Origin: Glaciecola sp. KUL10
Lineage (GTDB): Bacteria; Pseudomonadota; Gammaproteobacteria; Enterobacterales; Alteromonadaceae
Direction of reading: 5' to 3'
Assembly (NCBI RefSeq): GCF_003203515.1
Contig: NZ_BGNG01000002.1
Span: forward strand, 1-64,000
DNA: 64,000 bases
The notes under the pieces are model-generated. The model was not told the origin of the DNA and made no database searches. It saw nothing but the letters and a program-made list of their open reading frames with translations. Positions within the stretch are counted from its first letter, which is position 1. Every line of letters begins with the position of its first letter. Made by a program: the position numbers and the translations under genes. Of the stretch, positions 54,930 to 64,000 are shown one piece after another.

Positions 54930-56132
54930 CTAAAGAGCTTGCTGATATATGCTCATAGCGTCTTCCAAACTTACCTCTTTTGGGTTGTTAACTAGCAAAC
55001 GGGTTTGCTTCATTGCATCAATACTCAAGGTATCTATATCAGCTTTAGTAATGCCGAGTTCTCTTAGCTTTGTAGGAAGCCCTAGTTTTGTGACTAGCGA
55101 AAAAAGGAAAGTGATAAAAGCTTCAGCTTGTTGTTCAGTTGTCTGCTTTCGAGTATTGTCTGTGCGCTCCAAATGTTCAAAAACAACCCCGCTTTGTTGC
55201 AAGCAAGTATAAAGCTCTGCATACATATCAGCCGCTGCTGTTGCATTAAACCTCATCACATGTGGCATCACCAAAGCATTGCTCAACCCATGTGGAATGT
55301 GAAAATGCCCGCCCAAAGGGTAGGCGAGTGCGTGGATTGCACCCACAGGTGCATTCGCAAAAGCTTGTCCTGCTAGACACGCACCCAGCAGCATTGCTTG
55401 GCGAGCACTAATATCAGACGGTGAAAAGGTGGCCGTTTCAATATTTTTGGTTAATAACAAAAGTGCCTGCTTAGCTAGCATGTCCGAGTATGGGTTTTTC
55501 TTGATCTTGCTTGTGAAGGCTTCTATTGCGTGGACCATTGCATCTATGCCAGTTGCGGCGGTTACTGAAGAGGGAAGTGAAAGGGTAAGTTGAGCGTCGA
55601 GGATAGCAATATCTGGGTATAGCATCTCGCTAACAATACCTGCTTTGGTTGTGTTTCCCGTTGTGACAATTGCAACGGCAGTAACTTCAGAGCCTGTCCC
55701 AGCGGTGGTTGGTGCAAGGATTAAAGGTAGTTTAGAGCATGCAGCGCTCGATTGAATGACTTCAACACCAAAAATCGCCTCTAGCGTCTGTGAATTATGG
55801 GTTTGGATTGCGACAAGTTTGGCCACATCTAATGAACTCCCTCCGCCAATGCCCAATACCGAATCAATACCATTGTTTCTAGCAAAATCGATGGCCTGTG
55901 TCACTATTTCCACACTTGGATCAGCTTGGACTTGGTCGAATATATAGACAGATTTGTTGTTTTGTAGCATTCGTTCTTCCAAAGGTGCTAGGAGACCTAG
56001 TGAGACGATGCCAGCATCGGTTACGATCATGGGTTTGTTTAGTTTGTTTTTCTCAAGCCAGTCAATAGCTTGCATTAATGAGCCAGCACTACTGATGATT
56101 TTGGGAGTCGTACTAAATTGAAAGTTAGCCAT
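54930..56132 (-). CDS. Iron-containing alcohol dehydrogenase
   Basis: About 400 residues; the start at MANFQFSTTPKI is better than the ATG six bases earlier because GGTGA then lies at the right distance. Family III ADH motifs: VLGIGGGSSLDVAKLVA, ILAPTTAGTGSEVTAVAI, and the iron-binding region VGAIHALAYPLGGHFHIPHG. It uses NAD(P) and probably reduces aldehydes or oxidises short alcohols; the substrate is unknown. Confidence 0.93.
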   Translation of the reverse strand: MANFQFSTTPKIISSAGSLMQAIDWLEKNKLNKPMIVTDAGIVSLGLLAPLEERMLQNNKSVYIFDQVQADPSVEIVTQAIDFARNNGIDSVLGIGGGSSLDVAKLVAIQTHNSQTLEAIFGVEVIQSSAACSKLPLILAPTTAGTGSEVTAVAIVTTGNTTKAGIVSEMLYPDIAILDAQLTLSLPSSVTAATGIDAMVHAIEAFTSKIKKNPYSDMLAKQALLLLTKNIETATFSPSDISARQAMLLGACLAGQAFANAPVGAIHALAYPLGGHFHIPHGLSNALVMPHVMRFNATAAADMYAELYTCLQQSGVVFEHLERTDNTRKQTTEQQAEAFITFLFSLVTKLGLPTKLRELGITKADIDTLSIDAMKQTRLLVNNPKEVSLEDAMSIYQQAL

Positions 56133-56204
56133 GTTCATTCACCGCAAGTAGAGTTTAAATCAGCATGGCAAAAAAGTGATTGGTCAGCAACTCACCAAAA
56201 CTTA

Positions 56205-58772
56205 TCAGCTATTATGAGCAAGTCGTGTTGTACTTTCATGAGTGTGCGATGCGGCCCAAGTGAAAAAATCATCTGCTGTCATGGGTTTCGCAAAATAATA
56301 ACCTTGGAAAATTTTACAGCCCATTTGCGAAAGCGTATTGACCTGTTGAACGTCTTCAACACCTTCTGCAACAATCGATAAGGACATATGCTGGCCGATA
56401 GAAATAATTGATCGCGCTAATTCTGTCGTGTTTTGAGCATCTAAACTATTCACAAAAGAACGATCAATCTTTAATACATCTAAGGGTAAATCCTTAAGGT
56501 ATGAGAGTGAAGAGTAACCTGTACCAAAGTCATCAAGTGCCACGGTAAAGCCAAGCTTTCTCAACCGCTCCAGTTTTTTTACACAGTCGCCCATATTGGT
56601 CAAAAGGCCTGATTCGGTGAGTTCGAGTTCAATTTGTGTAGGTTGCACATGATGTTCTTCAACCAATTGAACCAGTTTCTCGACGAAGTCTTCTTCTATA
56701 AGCTGAAAAGCGCTGAAGTTAATCGCAATCCTACCCTTGAATTCGATCCCCATAGCCTGCCAGTGATTAATTTGCTTACACACAGCCTCGACCATCCAAA
56801 ACCCTAATTGTCCAATAAAACCAGAGTTTTCAGCTGCACTCACAAATTCTTGAGGTGATACAAATCCAATTTCGCTACTTACCCACCTTGCTAAAGCTTC
56901 CGCACCGATTAGATTACCATTCGCGTCCACTTTTGGTTGGAAGACTGGGAAGAGTTCTTTTTGATCTATCAATGCTAATTTCAATAAAGACACCAACCTA
57001 GATTGACGATCGATTTCATGTAAGATTTCTTCATCAAACAAGCGCATATCATTGCGTTTGGCCTGCTTTGCTTGTTCAAGTGCGATTTCTGCACATCGCA
57101 AGATTTCGGGTTTTTGTTCTACTTGCAAGGGAAAAATCACTGCGCCGCCGCTGCAACTTAATTTCATTGAATTGTGACCATCAATGATTGGTTTTTCAAC
57201 TAGGGCATTTATTGCTTCCCAGTGAAGTTGCACAATACCTTGAGGATCGTCAGTGATTGTATTGATTAATACGCTAAACTCATCTCCTCCTATCCGATTT
57301 ACCGAAATGTCAGGTGTTTGATAATTTTTAAGTCTAGCTGCTACCTCGTAAAGCGCTTTCTCTCCCATGTTAAAACCGAACTGGCGATTGATTTCTGCAA
57401 ACTTATTCAAATCAACAATCAATAAAGCCGATTGAGTACCGTTTTGAATATTTGTATCAAAACTTTCGTTGATTTGTTGGTGCAAATACATCAAGTTTGG
57501 TAGCTTAGTTTTATAGTCAAAGTAAGCCATTTGATGTAACTCTCTTTCTAGGCGGTCACGTTTTATTTCAACAGCACTTCTAGAGGCAAATAATTCAACG
57601 GTATTATAAAACGAGTCAGGTAAGTCTAGTATGCGGTCGTAAATAAGGACAATACTGCCTTCCAACTGACCTGTATCGTTGTTCATTGGGCAGTTGATCA
57701 TCGCTTTTGCACTTAGCTTTTCAAAAAGCTCGTTTTTTCCAAATTTCTCCAGATTCTTTTTTATAACAAGCATCTTATCGTAAGTAATAAGCTCGTCATC
57801 TATTTGATTTAGTGAAAAAGAAATATTTTCACGGCGTTGCCCTTCAAATAAAAACACCTTGCTTTCAAAGGTGGTTGGCTGGTTTTCTTCGTTTAAAAAG
57901 CCTATGTATGCGCACTTAGCGTTACTGATTCTCTGTAGTTCGCTAAGCATTTCAAAATAAAAATCATCGCTGTTATTAGACGCATTCCCTTTGACTAAAC
58001 TTTCCATGGCCTGCTCTAACTGTTTTCTTAGAGATATTTCTTTTGTGAGCGAACGGCTTTGTGTGCCATGAGACAAAACAAGCCAAATACACGACATAAA
58101 GTTCACGGTGGTAAAAGGCAAACCGCCGAAATAGATTAGGTTGGAAACGCCCATATCAACCAATCGAGCACCAACCGCGGCAGTGACCTGCAGAAAAAGG
58201 CATACTAGCAAAGTACTTGCGATCCAATATTTTTTCTCTTTTACCAGCCTGGCTGCTACCCAAGCTAAGACTGCAAAAACAATGAGAACATATGGGTAAA
58301 AGAGGGCTGCAATCATGCTAGGAATACCGGATGCTCGATATACTTGTTCACCCGTAAGGAGTTGATAGGAGATGATGGTAATAGTATCTGCGCCGCCTTG
58401 ATACCTAATTGTGCTTTGAGATGCTAAATTTATTAGGGCGAATAAAAGCCCAAAGAGAGCAATAGTCGCAAAAAAGCGTCGACGAAACTTATACCCACTC
58501 CATTGAATAAAAATAAAATAGTAAAGAGGTATTGAGAGTATGGTTGCCGTTGATTGAATCTTCAGCCAGTAGAGTGAAGATGCTACATCTGCTTGTTGGT
58601 GATACTCCCAAGTCGAGTATTGGTAAACGATAGTTAATACACATGCTACGAATATTGCTTTAAAGTGCTTCTGTTTATTCGCAAAACCTGAGGTAAAGGC
58701 AGCTACGGCGCACAAAATGTTCATGCCTATTGTTGCTGCAAAATAAAAGGGTACAACGCTATCTAGTGACAA
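56205..58772 (-). CDS. Membrane GGDEF-EAL cyclic-di-GMP protein
   Basis: 855 residues from a TTG start needed to include the first membrane helix. About eight helices fill residues 5-235, followed by a GAF-like domain (DDFYFEMLSELQRISNAKCA). A diguanylate cyclase domain with intact RIGGDEFSVL precedes a phosphodiesterase domain with GAEALARW and DDFGTGYSSLSYLK. Both active sites look intact, so the net effect on c-di-GMP cannot be predicted. It lies downstream of the LytTR pair on the same strand. Confidence 0.92.
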   Translation of the reverse strand: MSLDSVVPFYFAATIGMNILCAVAAFTSGFANKQKHFKAIFVACVLTIVYQYSTWEYHQQADVASSLYWLKIQSTATILSIPLYYFIFIQWSGYKFRRRFFATIALFGLLFALINLASQSTIRYQGGADTITIISYQLLTGEQVYRASGIPSMIAALFYPYVLIVFAVLAWVAARLVKEKKYWIASTLLVCLFLQVTAAVGARLVDMGVSNLIYFGGLPFTTVNFMSCIWLVLSHGTQSRSLTKEISLRKQLEQAMESLVKGNASNNSDDFYFEMLSELQRISNAKCAYIGFLNEENQPTTFESKVFLFEGQRRENISFSLNQIDDELITYDKMLVIKKNLEKFGKNELFEKLSAKAMINCPMNNDTGQLEGSIVLIYDRILDLPDSFYNTVELFASRSAVEIKRDRLERELHQMAYFDYKTKLPNLMYLHQQINESFDTNIQNGTQSALLIVDLNKFAEINRQFGFNMGEKALYEVAARLKNYQTPDISVNRIGGDEFSVLINTITDDPQGIVQLHWEAINALVEKPIIDGHNSMKLSCSGGAVIFPLQVEQKPEILRCAEIALEQAKQAKRNDMRLFDEEILHEIDRQSRLVSLLKLALIDQKELFPVFQPKVDANGNLIGAEALARWVSSEIGFVSPQEFVSAAENSGFIGQLGFWMVEAVCKQINHWQAMGIEFKGRIAINFSAFQLIEEDFVEKLVQLVEEHHVQPTQIELELTESGLLTNMGDCVKKLERLRKLGFTVALDDFGTGYSSLSYLKDLPLDVLKIDRSFVNSLDAQNTTELARSIISIGQHMSLSIVAEGVEDVQQVNTLSQMGCKIFQGYYFAKPMTADDFFTWAASHTHESTTRLAHNS

Positions 58773-58865
58773 TTTGTACTACCACAGGTTAAAAATCATA
58801 TGATAGTACAAATAATGAAAAATCACCATAAAGTATTATGTTGTTGTGTGATTTTTATACAGGTT

Positions 58866-59672
58866 TTAACTTGAAGCTAAGTAGCTCTTAATCACATCTT
58901 TATAATTTCGGCTCACTTTAACCTTATCGAATTCTCCGAGCATCAAGAAGAACTCTCCTTTAGTGTGCGGAATAACCTTTCGGATATAACTAAGATTGAC
59001 AATCGTTGAGCGATGGATGCGTTTAAATAAACTCTCATCAAGTTCATTCAGCATTTCTTTTAAAGTACTTCTTTTAACGTGTGTCTCGCCTTTTGCATGG
59101 ACGCATATGTAATCACCCGCCGCATCTATCCATTGGATATCGGCCTGTGCAATGATATGGATTTCATCTCTATCTTTAATGACGATTTTTTTGAGTTCTT
59201 TTGATGGTTGGGATTCATTCGTTGACCAAACGACAGTCTTTTCGTCAGATATACTTTCAATGGCGCCAATCACTTGTTGTTTAGTTTTCATTTGTTGTTG
59301 AATCAAGTGCCTTTGCAATGCTCTTTCTACGGACACTTTTATGCGTTCGTCGTCAATGGGTTTAACGACGTAATCGACTGCATGCGCATCAAAAGCATCG
59401 AGTGCGTATTGTTCAAAAGCCGTTGCAAATACAATGAGTGGTTGTACATCATTTTGCAGTTGTTTGACCACTTCTAAACCAGTTAAGCCCGGCATTTGAA
59501 TGTCTAAAAACATTAAATCGGGCGCATACTCCATCACTGCATCAATAGCTTCTCTGCCATTTTTACAACTGGCGACGATTTCAACTTCTGGCATCTTTGA
59601 TAGCTTAGATAGCATCAATTTAAGCGCTAGGGGTTCGTCGTCTACTACGACGGTTCGCAACTTTGTCGGCAT
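58866..59672 (-). CDS. LytTR-family response regulator
   Basis: 268 residues. Receiver domain (LRTVVVDDEPLALKLML; phospho-acceptor Asp in LMFLDIQMPGLTGLEVV; VDYVVKPIDDE) plus a C-terminal LytTR DNA-binding domain (FKRIHRSTIVNLSYIRKV). The partner kinase gene is eleven bases upstream. Confidence 0.94.
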   Translation of the reverse strand: MPTKLRTVVVDDEPLALKLMLSKLSKMPEVEIVASCKNGREAIDAVMEYAPDLMFLDIQMPGLTGLEVVKQLQNDVQPLIVFATAFEQYALDAFDAHAVDYVVKPIDDERIKVSVERALQRHLIQQQMKTKQQVIGAIESISDEKTVVWSTNESQPSKELKKIVIKDRDEIHIIAQADIQWIDAAGDYICVHAKGETHVKRSTLKEMLNELDESLFKRIHRSTIVNLSYIRKVIPHTKGEFFLMLGEFDKVKVSRNYKDVIKSYLASS

Positions 59673-59683
59673 ATTACGTCCGT

Positions 59684-60844
59684 TTAGGTTTCAAAAGGAA
59701 GATTGATAATGGTTGTTAAACCTGGCCCAATTTCCTTTGTAAAAATGAGTTCGTGATTGTTATCGTACAGTGTCTTTAAACGCTGTTGGATGTTTTTTAG
59801 ACCAACTCCTTTTGTCGTTGGCTCTTGGGTTGGGGAGCCATCGCCTGTATCGCTGAGTACCAGAATTAGCCTTGTGTTCTCTCGCCTGGCTTTGATGAGT
59901 ATTGTGCCGCCATGTTCATTTTTTGAAATGGCGTGTTTCATTGAATTTTCTATAATTGGCTGAAGCAACAAACTAGGGACAAGCGCTTTTTCCGCTTCTC
60001 GCGTGACTTCATATTTAATTTCGAGATGGTCACCAAATCGAGTCTTTTCAATTTCGAGATACAGGTTGGTAGCGTCAATTTCTTTGCGTAATTCTATAGT
60101 TGTATCCGGGTCATTGTCTAATGAGTAGCGCAGGAATTGACTTAGTTGAACAGTCATCTTTTGCGCTTTATCTGCCTCTCCCAATTCAATCAAAGAGTTA
60201 ATTGCGTTTAGTGTATTGCTCAAAAAGTGAGGATTTAATTGATAACGCAACATTTTTAGTTGTGCATCTCTGGCAATACTTTGTGCTTCGATGCGTTTAA
60301 TTTGCTCATCGCGCGCGGCAGCTTCGGCTTGCAATACAGACTGATGTTCTTCTTGCTGTAGTTCGTAGTACCGGATCCCATGGAACAATCCCGTCCAGCA
60401 GAGAAAAATAAATAGGCTCGCAAAATACCAACCGCCAAATTCGTCAAACATACTGTCAAAGTCAGTCAACCAAGCCAGTAAATACATCCTGAAAATGGTC
60501 CAGATAAACGCGATTAAAAATACAACACTGCCGCCCACCATCATTCGATATCGAAGCGGCTTGTTCCAAATAAGCTCAAAAACTTTGTAGAGAAATACTG
60601 AAAAGCCGAGGCCGACTATTCCCTGCAATATAGTATGTTCAATACTCGCAAGCGATAGATTACCGTACCAAAGTGTCAAGATGACAAAACTGGTCACGCT
60701 TAAAAAAAGCCAAAAGCTTGCTTGCCAGAACCAAAATCGGTAACGGGTGCTTTCGCCAATATTCTTTTTGACTAAATTTACGGTTTCTTTCACGCGGTTA
60801 TTTGCTCGTTTGGACACGTGATTAGTGTACATAAGCCGCGACAT
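59684..60844 (-). CDS. LytS-like sensor histidine kinase
   Basis: 386 residues. Four hydrophobic helices at about 38-150 make the sensor. The kinase core is of the LytS/His_kinase type: LRYQLNPHFLSNTLNAINSL with the phosphorylated histidine, LVPSLLLQPIIENSMKHAI and SDTGDGSP for ATP binding. Forms an operon with the LytTR regulator. The signal is not known. Confidence 0.93.
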   Translation of the reverse strand: MSRLMYTNHVSKRANNRVKETVNLVKKNIGESTRYRFWFWQASFWLFLSVTSFVILTLWYGNLSLASIEHTILQGIVGLGFSVFLYKVFELIWNKPLRYRMMVGGSVVFLIAFIWTIFRMYLLAWLTDFDSMFDEFGGWYFASLFIFLCWTGLFHGIRYYELQQEEHQSVLQAEAAARDEQIKRIEAQSIARDAQLKMLRYQLNPHFLSNTLNAINSLIELGEADKAQKMTVQLSQFLRYSLDNDPDTTIELRKEIDATNLYLEIEKTRFGDHLEIKYEVTREAEKALVPSLLLQPIIENSMKHAISKNEHGGTILIKARRENTRLILVLSDTGDGSPTQEPTTKGVGLKNIQQRLKTLYDNNHELIFTKEIGPGLTTIINLPFET

Positions 60845-60999
60845 TAGGACGAGCCTTTAATACTGCGCATTATCGATCAGGTATTTACCACTTATTACTT
60901 TGTTATTAAAACGTTAATAAAACACCTGTCAAACCGCAATAATTTTGAGTTAACGCGGGTCAGAGGCACGCCGAAACGGTTTTTGCTTTTTTAATTGTT

Positions 61000-61028
61000 A
61001 AAAAAAGGCCAACTAATAAGCTGGCCTT
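61000..61028 (-). terminator. Terminator after the VNG lipoprotein gene
   Basis: On the minus strand, AAGGCCA pairs with TGGCCTT around a short loop and is followed by seven T (61000-61006 on the plus strand as A-run). Confidence 0.8.
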
Positions 61029-61088
61029 ATAAAGGTTATTTTAAGTTGTAATAACCACAGGGAGAAGAAATTGATGTACTCGAATGAC

Positions 61089-61781
61089 TTAGTATTCGCG
61101 TTTAACTTTACTCAATAGTGCTTCGTTATCGATATCAAGTGTTACTTCGCGCTTAAGGATTATATATCCCTCAACAGTTGAGCTTTCGTCGATTGACAAG
61201 GTTGGGTTCTTATTTCCCCACGAATAGTATTTCTGATTGACTTCTTGAAACACGATATCGCCTTTCACCACACTTTCATCATTGAGGTAAATAGAGCCGT
61301 TTTTCGTCACCACGTCTTGTGCTACTTTTACGCGAGTTAGTTTAATACTGCCATTAACGGTGTTGACGTCACCGCCAACTTCACTATTTTCGTTAATTTG
61401 GATGGCACCGTTGACGGTAGAAACGTCATTTGTAGCGCTGAAGTGCTCACCGATCTCAACTTTACCGTTGACCGATTTGACAGCGGATACGCTAACATGG
61501 TCTCCGATGCTTATTTTGCCATTTACGTTGGTAACACGTTCTGCACTAACATGATCCCCCATGCTGAGTCGACCGTTGACCGAGCTCACTTCACCAGCGC
61601 TTGTATTATCTGGCACATCAACGCGCTTATTGGTTGTTGAAAAATCATCGCTAGAGAGATCATGGCGCGATTCGTATCTGTGATCTTTTGCATTGACATG
61701 TACAATGCAGCCAGAAAGTATGATGCTTGATGCCATTATTGTTGCGAACATAAAAACCGGTTTTCGAATTTGCTTGATCAT
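61089..61781 (-). CDS. Repetitive VNG lipoprotein
   Basis: 230 residues with lipobox LSGC. The mature part holds at least five imperfect repeats of about 18-19 residues around S-V-N-G (VSSVNGRLSMGDHVSAE, VTNVNGKISIGDHVSVS, VKSVNGKVEIGEHFSAT, VSTVNGAIQINENSE, VNTVNGSIKLTRVK). The pattern suggests a beta-solenoid, as in DUF4097/bactofilin-like proteins. Periplasmic or outer-membrane anchored; function unknown. Upstream of the LytS/LytTR pair on the same strand, separated by a terminator. Confidence 0.8.
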   Translation of the reverse strand: MIKQIRKPVFMFATIMASSIILSGCIVHVNAKDHRYESRHDLSSDDFSTTNKRVDVPDNTSAGEVSSVNGRLSMGDHVSAERVTNVNGKISIGDHVSVSAVKSVNGKVEIGEHFSATNDVSTVNGAIQINENSEVGGDVNTVNGSIKLTRVKVAQDVVTKNGSIYLNDESVVKGDIVFQEVNQKYYSWGNKNPTLSIDESSTVEGYIILKREVTLDIDNEALLSKVKREY

Positions 61782-62141
61782 TTTGTGTCCCTTAGTCGCT
61801 CACCTAGACAATATTAAGCCGAAGCAAGTGATGAATGTGAATAAAACTGCTAATCTTAATTAAAGATTGCAGGTCTTGAGCCAATATTTTAAATTCAATT
61901 AAAACAATTACTTAAATTATCGTTGCTACTTTTTGTCATCATCCGACTTGTCAAATTAACCAAAAAATAGGCTAAATCACCAATGTTTTAGGTTTTGTTT
62001 AGTAGCTGTATTAATAGAGTCGTCCCAAACTCAAATTTGGTTTAAATAAAGTTGAATTGATTTGTTACTTACTTGCAACTATGTTGCGCTTACTGAGTCG
62101 TAGATGATGATTAACAGTAAAAGAAAAAGGAGCGTTGTCTT
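61782..62141. other. Divergent intergenic region
   Basis: Contains the promoters of the VNG lipoprotein gene and of the macroglobulin-like gene. A weak TTGTCA at about 61950 was the only hexamer noticed. No gene or repeat is seen. Confidence 0.5.
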
Positions 62142-64000
62142 ATGCTTAAGGGATTAACTCGTGCTACGGCAGCGCTATTGGGAAGCGTCTCGTATCAACC
62201 TCCCACGTGGTTTTCCGCGCTTAATTCATGGCGACAGGCTCGTCCGTTACTCTCTTTAGTGTTAACACTGTTTTTTATCACCAGTATCGTACTATCAAGT
62301 ATTTGGCTCAATGACTACATAACACGTCCTGCTGAGCCATTGGTATACGCCACCGCAAAGCTGGACCAACGACAAACAAGCTCAATCAGTAGTAATGATG
62401 ATCAACCCATACTCTTTATTCATTTTTCTCAGCCTGACTTGGTTCACAATGGTATTGAGCACGTTTCTCGCGATGATGGTTCAGTGTTGCCTGTTTCGTC
62501 TTTGCAAATAAAGTCGAATGATGTGCCTATAGCTGCGATAGATATGCTAGATAAAGCAGTAAATCAATATATTGAAATGTCTCCCTTCATAAAAGGAAAT
62601 TGGATGTGGGATAACAATCACGTATTAAGGTTTAAGCCAAGTGAACCTTGGCCTGCTGGCCAGTCTTTTGCCGTAACGTTTAATCAACGTTTATTTAATG
62701 CAGGTATACGTTTAGCTGATGATGAACTTGACTTTAAAACGCGCGATCTCGAGGTTGCGATAGAGCAGTTTACGTTTTATCAGGACCCTATCAATACAGA
62801 GATAAAGTCATTAATAGCAAAAGTGAGCAGTAACTATTTACTTGATGAAGATATGTTAGCGAAAGCATTTACGTTGCTTAAGCAAAACGATGCGTTAACT
62901 AATAAGTTGGATGTTCAAAACATACCGAAGCTTGAATACGAAGTCGAGAAACCCGCAGATAGCGAACACTACTTTATAAAATCAGATATCGATAGCCTGC
63001 CTTCTCAAGAGCAGTACGCTACATTATTCTTAGATGCACCGCTGACTGCTATCGCAGGTGGTGCAAGTTATCAGCATGAACTGAAAGCTCAAACGATTAT
63101 ACCTGACATCTACTCTTTTTTAGATATTGTAAATGTGAGTTCCAAAATCATTAACGATATCAATGGTAATCCTACCCAAACTATCTCAATTGAGTTCACC
63201 GACGCTATTGCTAGGAGCGCACTGAATGAAAAGTTGAGTCTCTATGCGTTACCCACCAAAGACAATGAGGGGCGTATCCATCAATGGAATAGTCCAGCTC
63301 AAGTCAGCAAGTCTCTGTTAACTAATAATAATTTGCTTGATTATCAACTATTAAATGAACATTTAGATAGCAGTACTGAACATATTCTTCGCGTTGATTT
63401 GCCAGACACATCAAACGTACTGTTGCGAATTGATGGCGGTTTAACATCTGTAAATGCGTATATCAAAACGCGAATATTTGACTCAATTGTTAGATTGCCC
63501 GCTTATCCTCAACAAGTCTTTTTTGCGCATGAAGGCTCTGTTTTAAATAGTTCTTTTGCGCCGAAAGTTGGGCTTGGTAGTCGGGGGCTTGATGCGTTAT
63601 CTATTGAGATTGGTCGAATTCCAATGCACCAAGTGGTTCACTTAGTGACGCAAACTCGAGGAGATATTACAAACTTAGATTTTCAAACATGGCAATTCGA
63701 CGAGAAAAACCTTGCGCACTTTTCTAAGCATATTATCCCTCTACAGAAGCGTTCACCTAATATCGTCAATAAAGCGGCAGTTGATTTAGTCGACTATATT
63801 GAAGATGCATCAACGGGCCTTTTTATAATCAAAGCAAAGGGTTACGATCAGCAAAAGAAGCGCACACTTTATGGTATTGAAGATAAAAAGCTAGTGATGC
63901 TTTCGGATATAGCCCTTCTTGTTAAGCACGAGGCAAATCAAAAACTAAAAGTTTTCGCTCACTCTTTATCATCAAGTCAGCCGGTTGCAGGAGCCGAAGT
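62142..64000 (+). CDS. Alpha-2-macroglobulin-like protein, 5' part
   Basis: At least 619 residues, still open at the window end. Start ATG preceded by AAGGAG nine bases earlier. A membrane anchor at about 35-55 (LLSLVLTLFFITSIVLSSIW) follows a short cytoplasmic end. The extracytoplasmic part includes WMWDNNHVLRFKPSEPWPAG and, at the edge, SLSSSQPVAGAEV, typical of the N-terminal macroglobulin domains of bacterial alpha-2-macroglobulins. These trap proteases with a thioester further C-terminal, which would lie outside the window and cannot be checked. Confidence 0.85.
   Translation, partial: MLKGLTRATAALLGSVSYQPPTWFSALNSWRQARPLLSLVLTLFFITSIVLSSIWLNDYITRPAEPLVYATAKLDQRQTSSISSNDDQPILFIHFSQPDLVHNGIEHVSRDDGSVLPVSSLQIKSNDVPIAAIDMLDKAVNQYIEMSPFIKGNWMWDNNHVLRFKPSEPWPAGQSFAVTFNQRLFNAGIRLADDELDFKTRDLEVAIEQFTFYQDPINTEIKSLIAKVSSNYLLDEDMLAKAFTLLKQNDALTNKLDVQNIPKLEYEVEKPADSEHYFIKSDIDSLPSQEQYATLFLDAPLTAIAGGASYQHELKAQTIIPDIYSFLDIVNVSSKIINDINGNPTQTISIEFTDAIARSALNEKLSLYALPTKDNEGRIHQWNSPAQVSKSLLTNNNLLDYQLLNEHLDSSTEHILRVDLPDTSNVLLRIDGGLTSVNAYIKTRIFDSIVRLPAYPQQVFFAHEGSVLNSSFAPKVGLGSRGLDALSIEIGRIPMHQVVHLVTQTRGDITNLDFQTWQFDEKNLAHFSKHIIPLQKRSPNIVNKAAVDLVDYIEDASTGLFIIKAKGYDQQKKRTLYGIEDKKLVMLSDIALLVKHEANQKLKVFAHSLSSSQPVAGAE

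Noticed and set aside
1-64000. tRNA or rRNA genes
   Set aside because: No cloverleaf-like GGTTCGAATCC stretches or rRNA motifs were found on either strand by eye.

Overview
The window looks like chromosomal DNA of a marine, moderately AT-rich gammaproteobacterium, most likely of the Alteromonadales. This is inference from protein style and gene content: cyanophycin genes, an ABC-type nitrate uptake and assimilation cluster with a companion porin, MipA/OmpV, TM2, VCBS-type secreted proteins and a LytSR-like pair. No rRNA, tRNA or CRISPR array was seen.

Positions 1-8350 are a decayed accessory region. It starts with the 3' end of an RHS/YD-repeat polymorphic toxin gene and its probable immunity gene. 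Broken pieces follow: two further RHS core fragments (1682-1831 and 7510-7614), an orphan second toxin tip with its own probable immunity lipoprotein (5449-6362), a tyrosine-recombinase tail and an NYN-domain remnant. Between them lie an ATPase-wHTH-nuclease-like gene with a four-copy operator-like motif, and a hipBA toxin-antitoxin operon whose hipA is split by a -1 frameshift exactly at an A AAA AAG heptamer.

Positions 8354-13924 carry nitrogen-storage genes: cyanophycinase, full-length cyanophycin synthetase CphA and a shorter CphA-like Mur ligase. A vapBC/fitAB-type toxin-antitoxin pair converges on them. Positions 14.7-31.5 kb hold a nitroreductase, an XRE membrane regulator, a DnaJ-related protein, a DUF305/LVIVD secreted protein, an exonuclease/endonuclease/phosphatase lipoprotein, a large secreted Kelch/HExxH/VCBS protein, a TM2 protein, a secreted SDR, and an operon of a secreted unknown protein, an amidohydrolase and a sodium-solute symporter.

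Positions 31.6-45.9 kb hold the nitrate assimilation cluster nirB-nirD-nasA-cobA-ybiB-like, then nrtA-nrtB-ATPase-porin. Both transcription units are preceded by sigma-54-type -24/-12 elements and NtrC-like sites. The nrtA unit also has a strong terminator just before its ribosome binding site, suggesting attenuation. A chemoreceptor gene sits between nirB and a fossil copy of the nirB 5' region. Together with the cyanophycin genes, the window encodes nitrate uptake, reduction to ammonium and nitrogen storage.

Positions 45.9-46.3 kb are a cluster of palindromic repeats. The rest holds MipA/OmpV, an O-acetylhomoserine sulfhydrylase (metY-like), a Tas-like aldo-keto reductase, an ECF sigma/anti-sigma/coiled-coil operon, a large lipoprotein, an iron alcohol dehydrogenase, a GGDEF-EAL protein, a LytTR two-component pair, a repetitive VNG lipoprotein, and the 5' part of an alpha-2-macroglobulin-like gene cut by the window edge.
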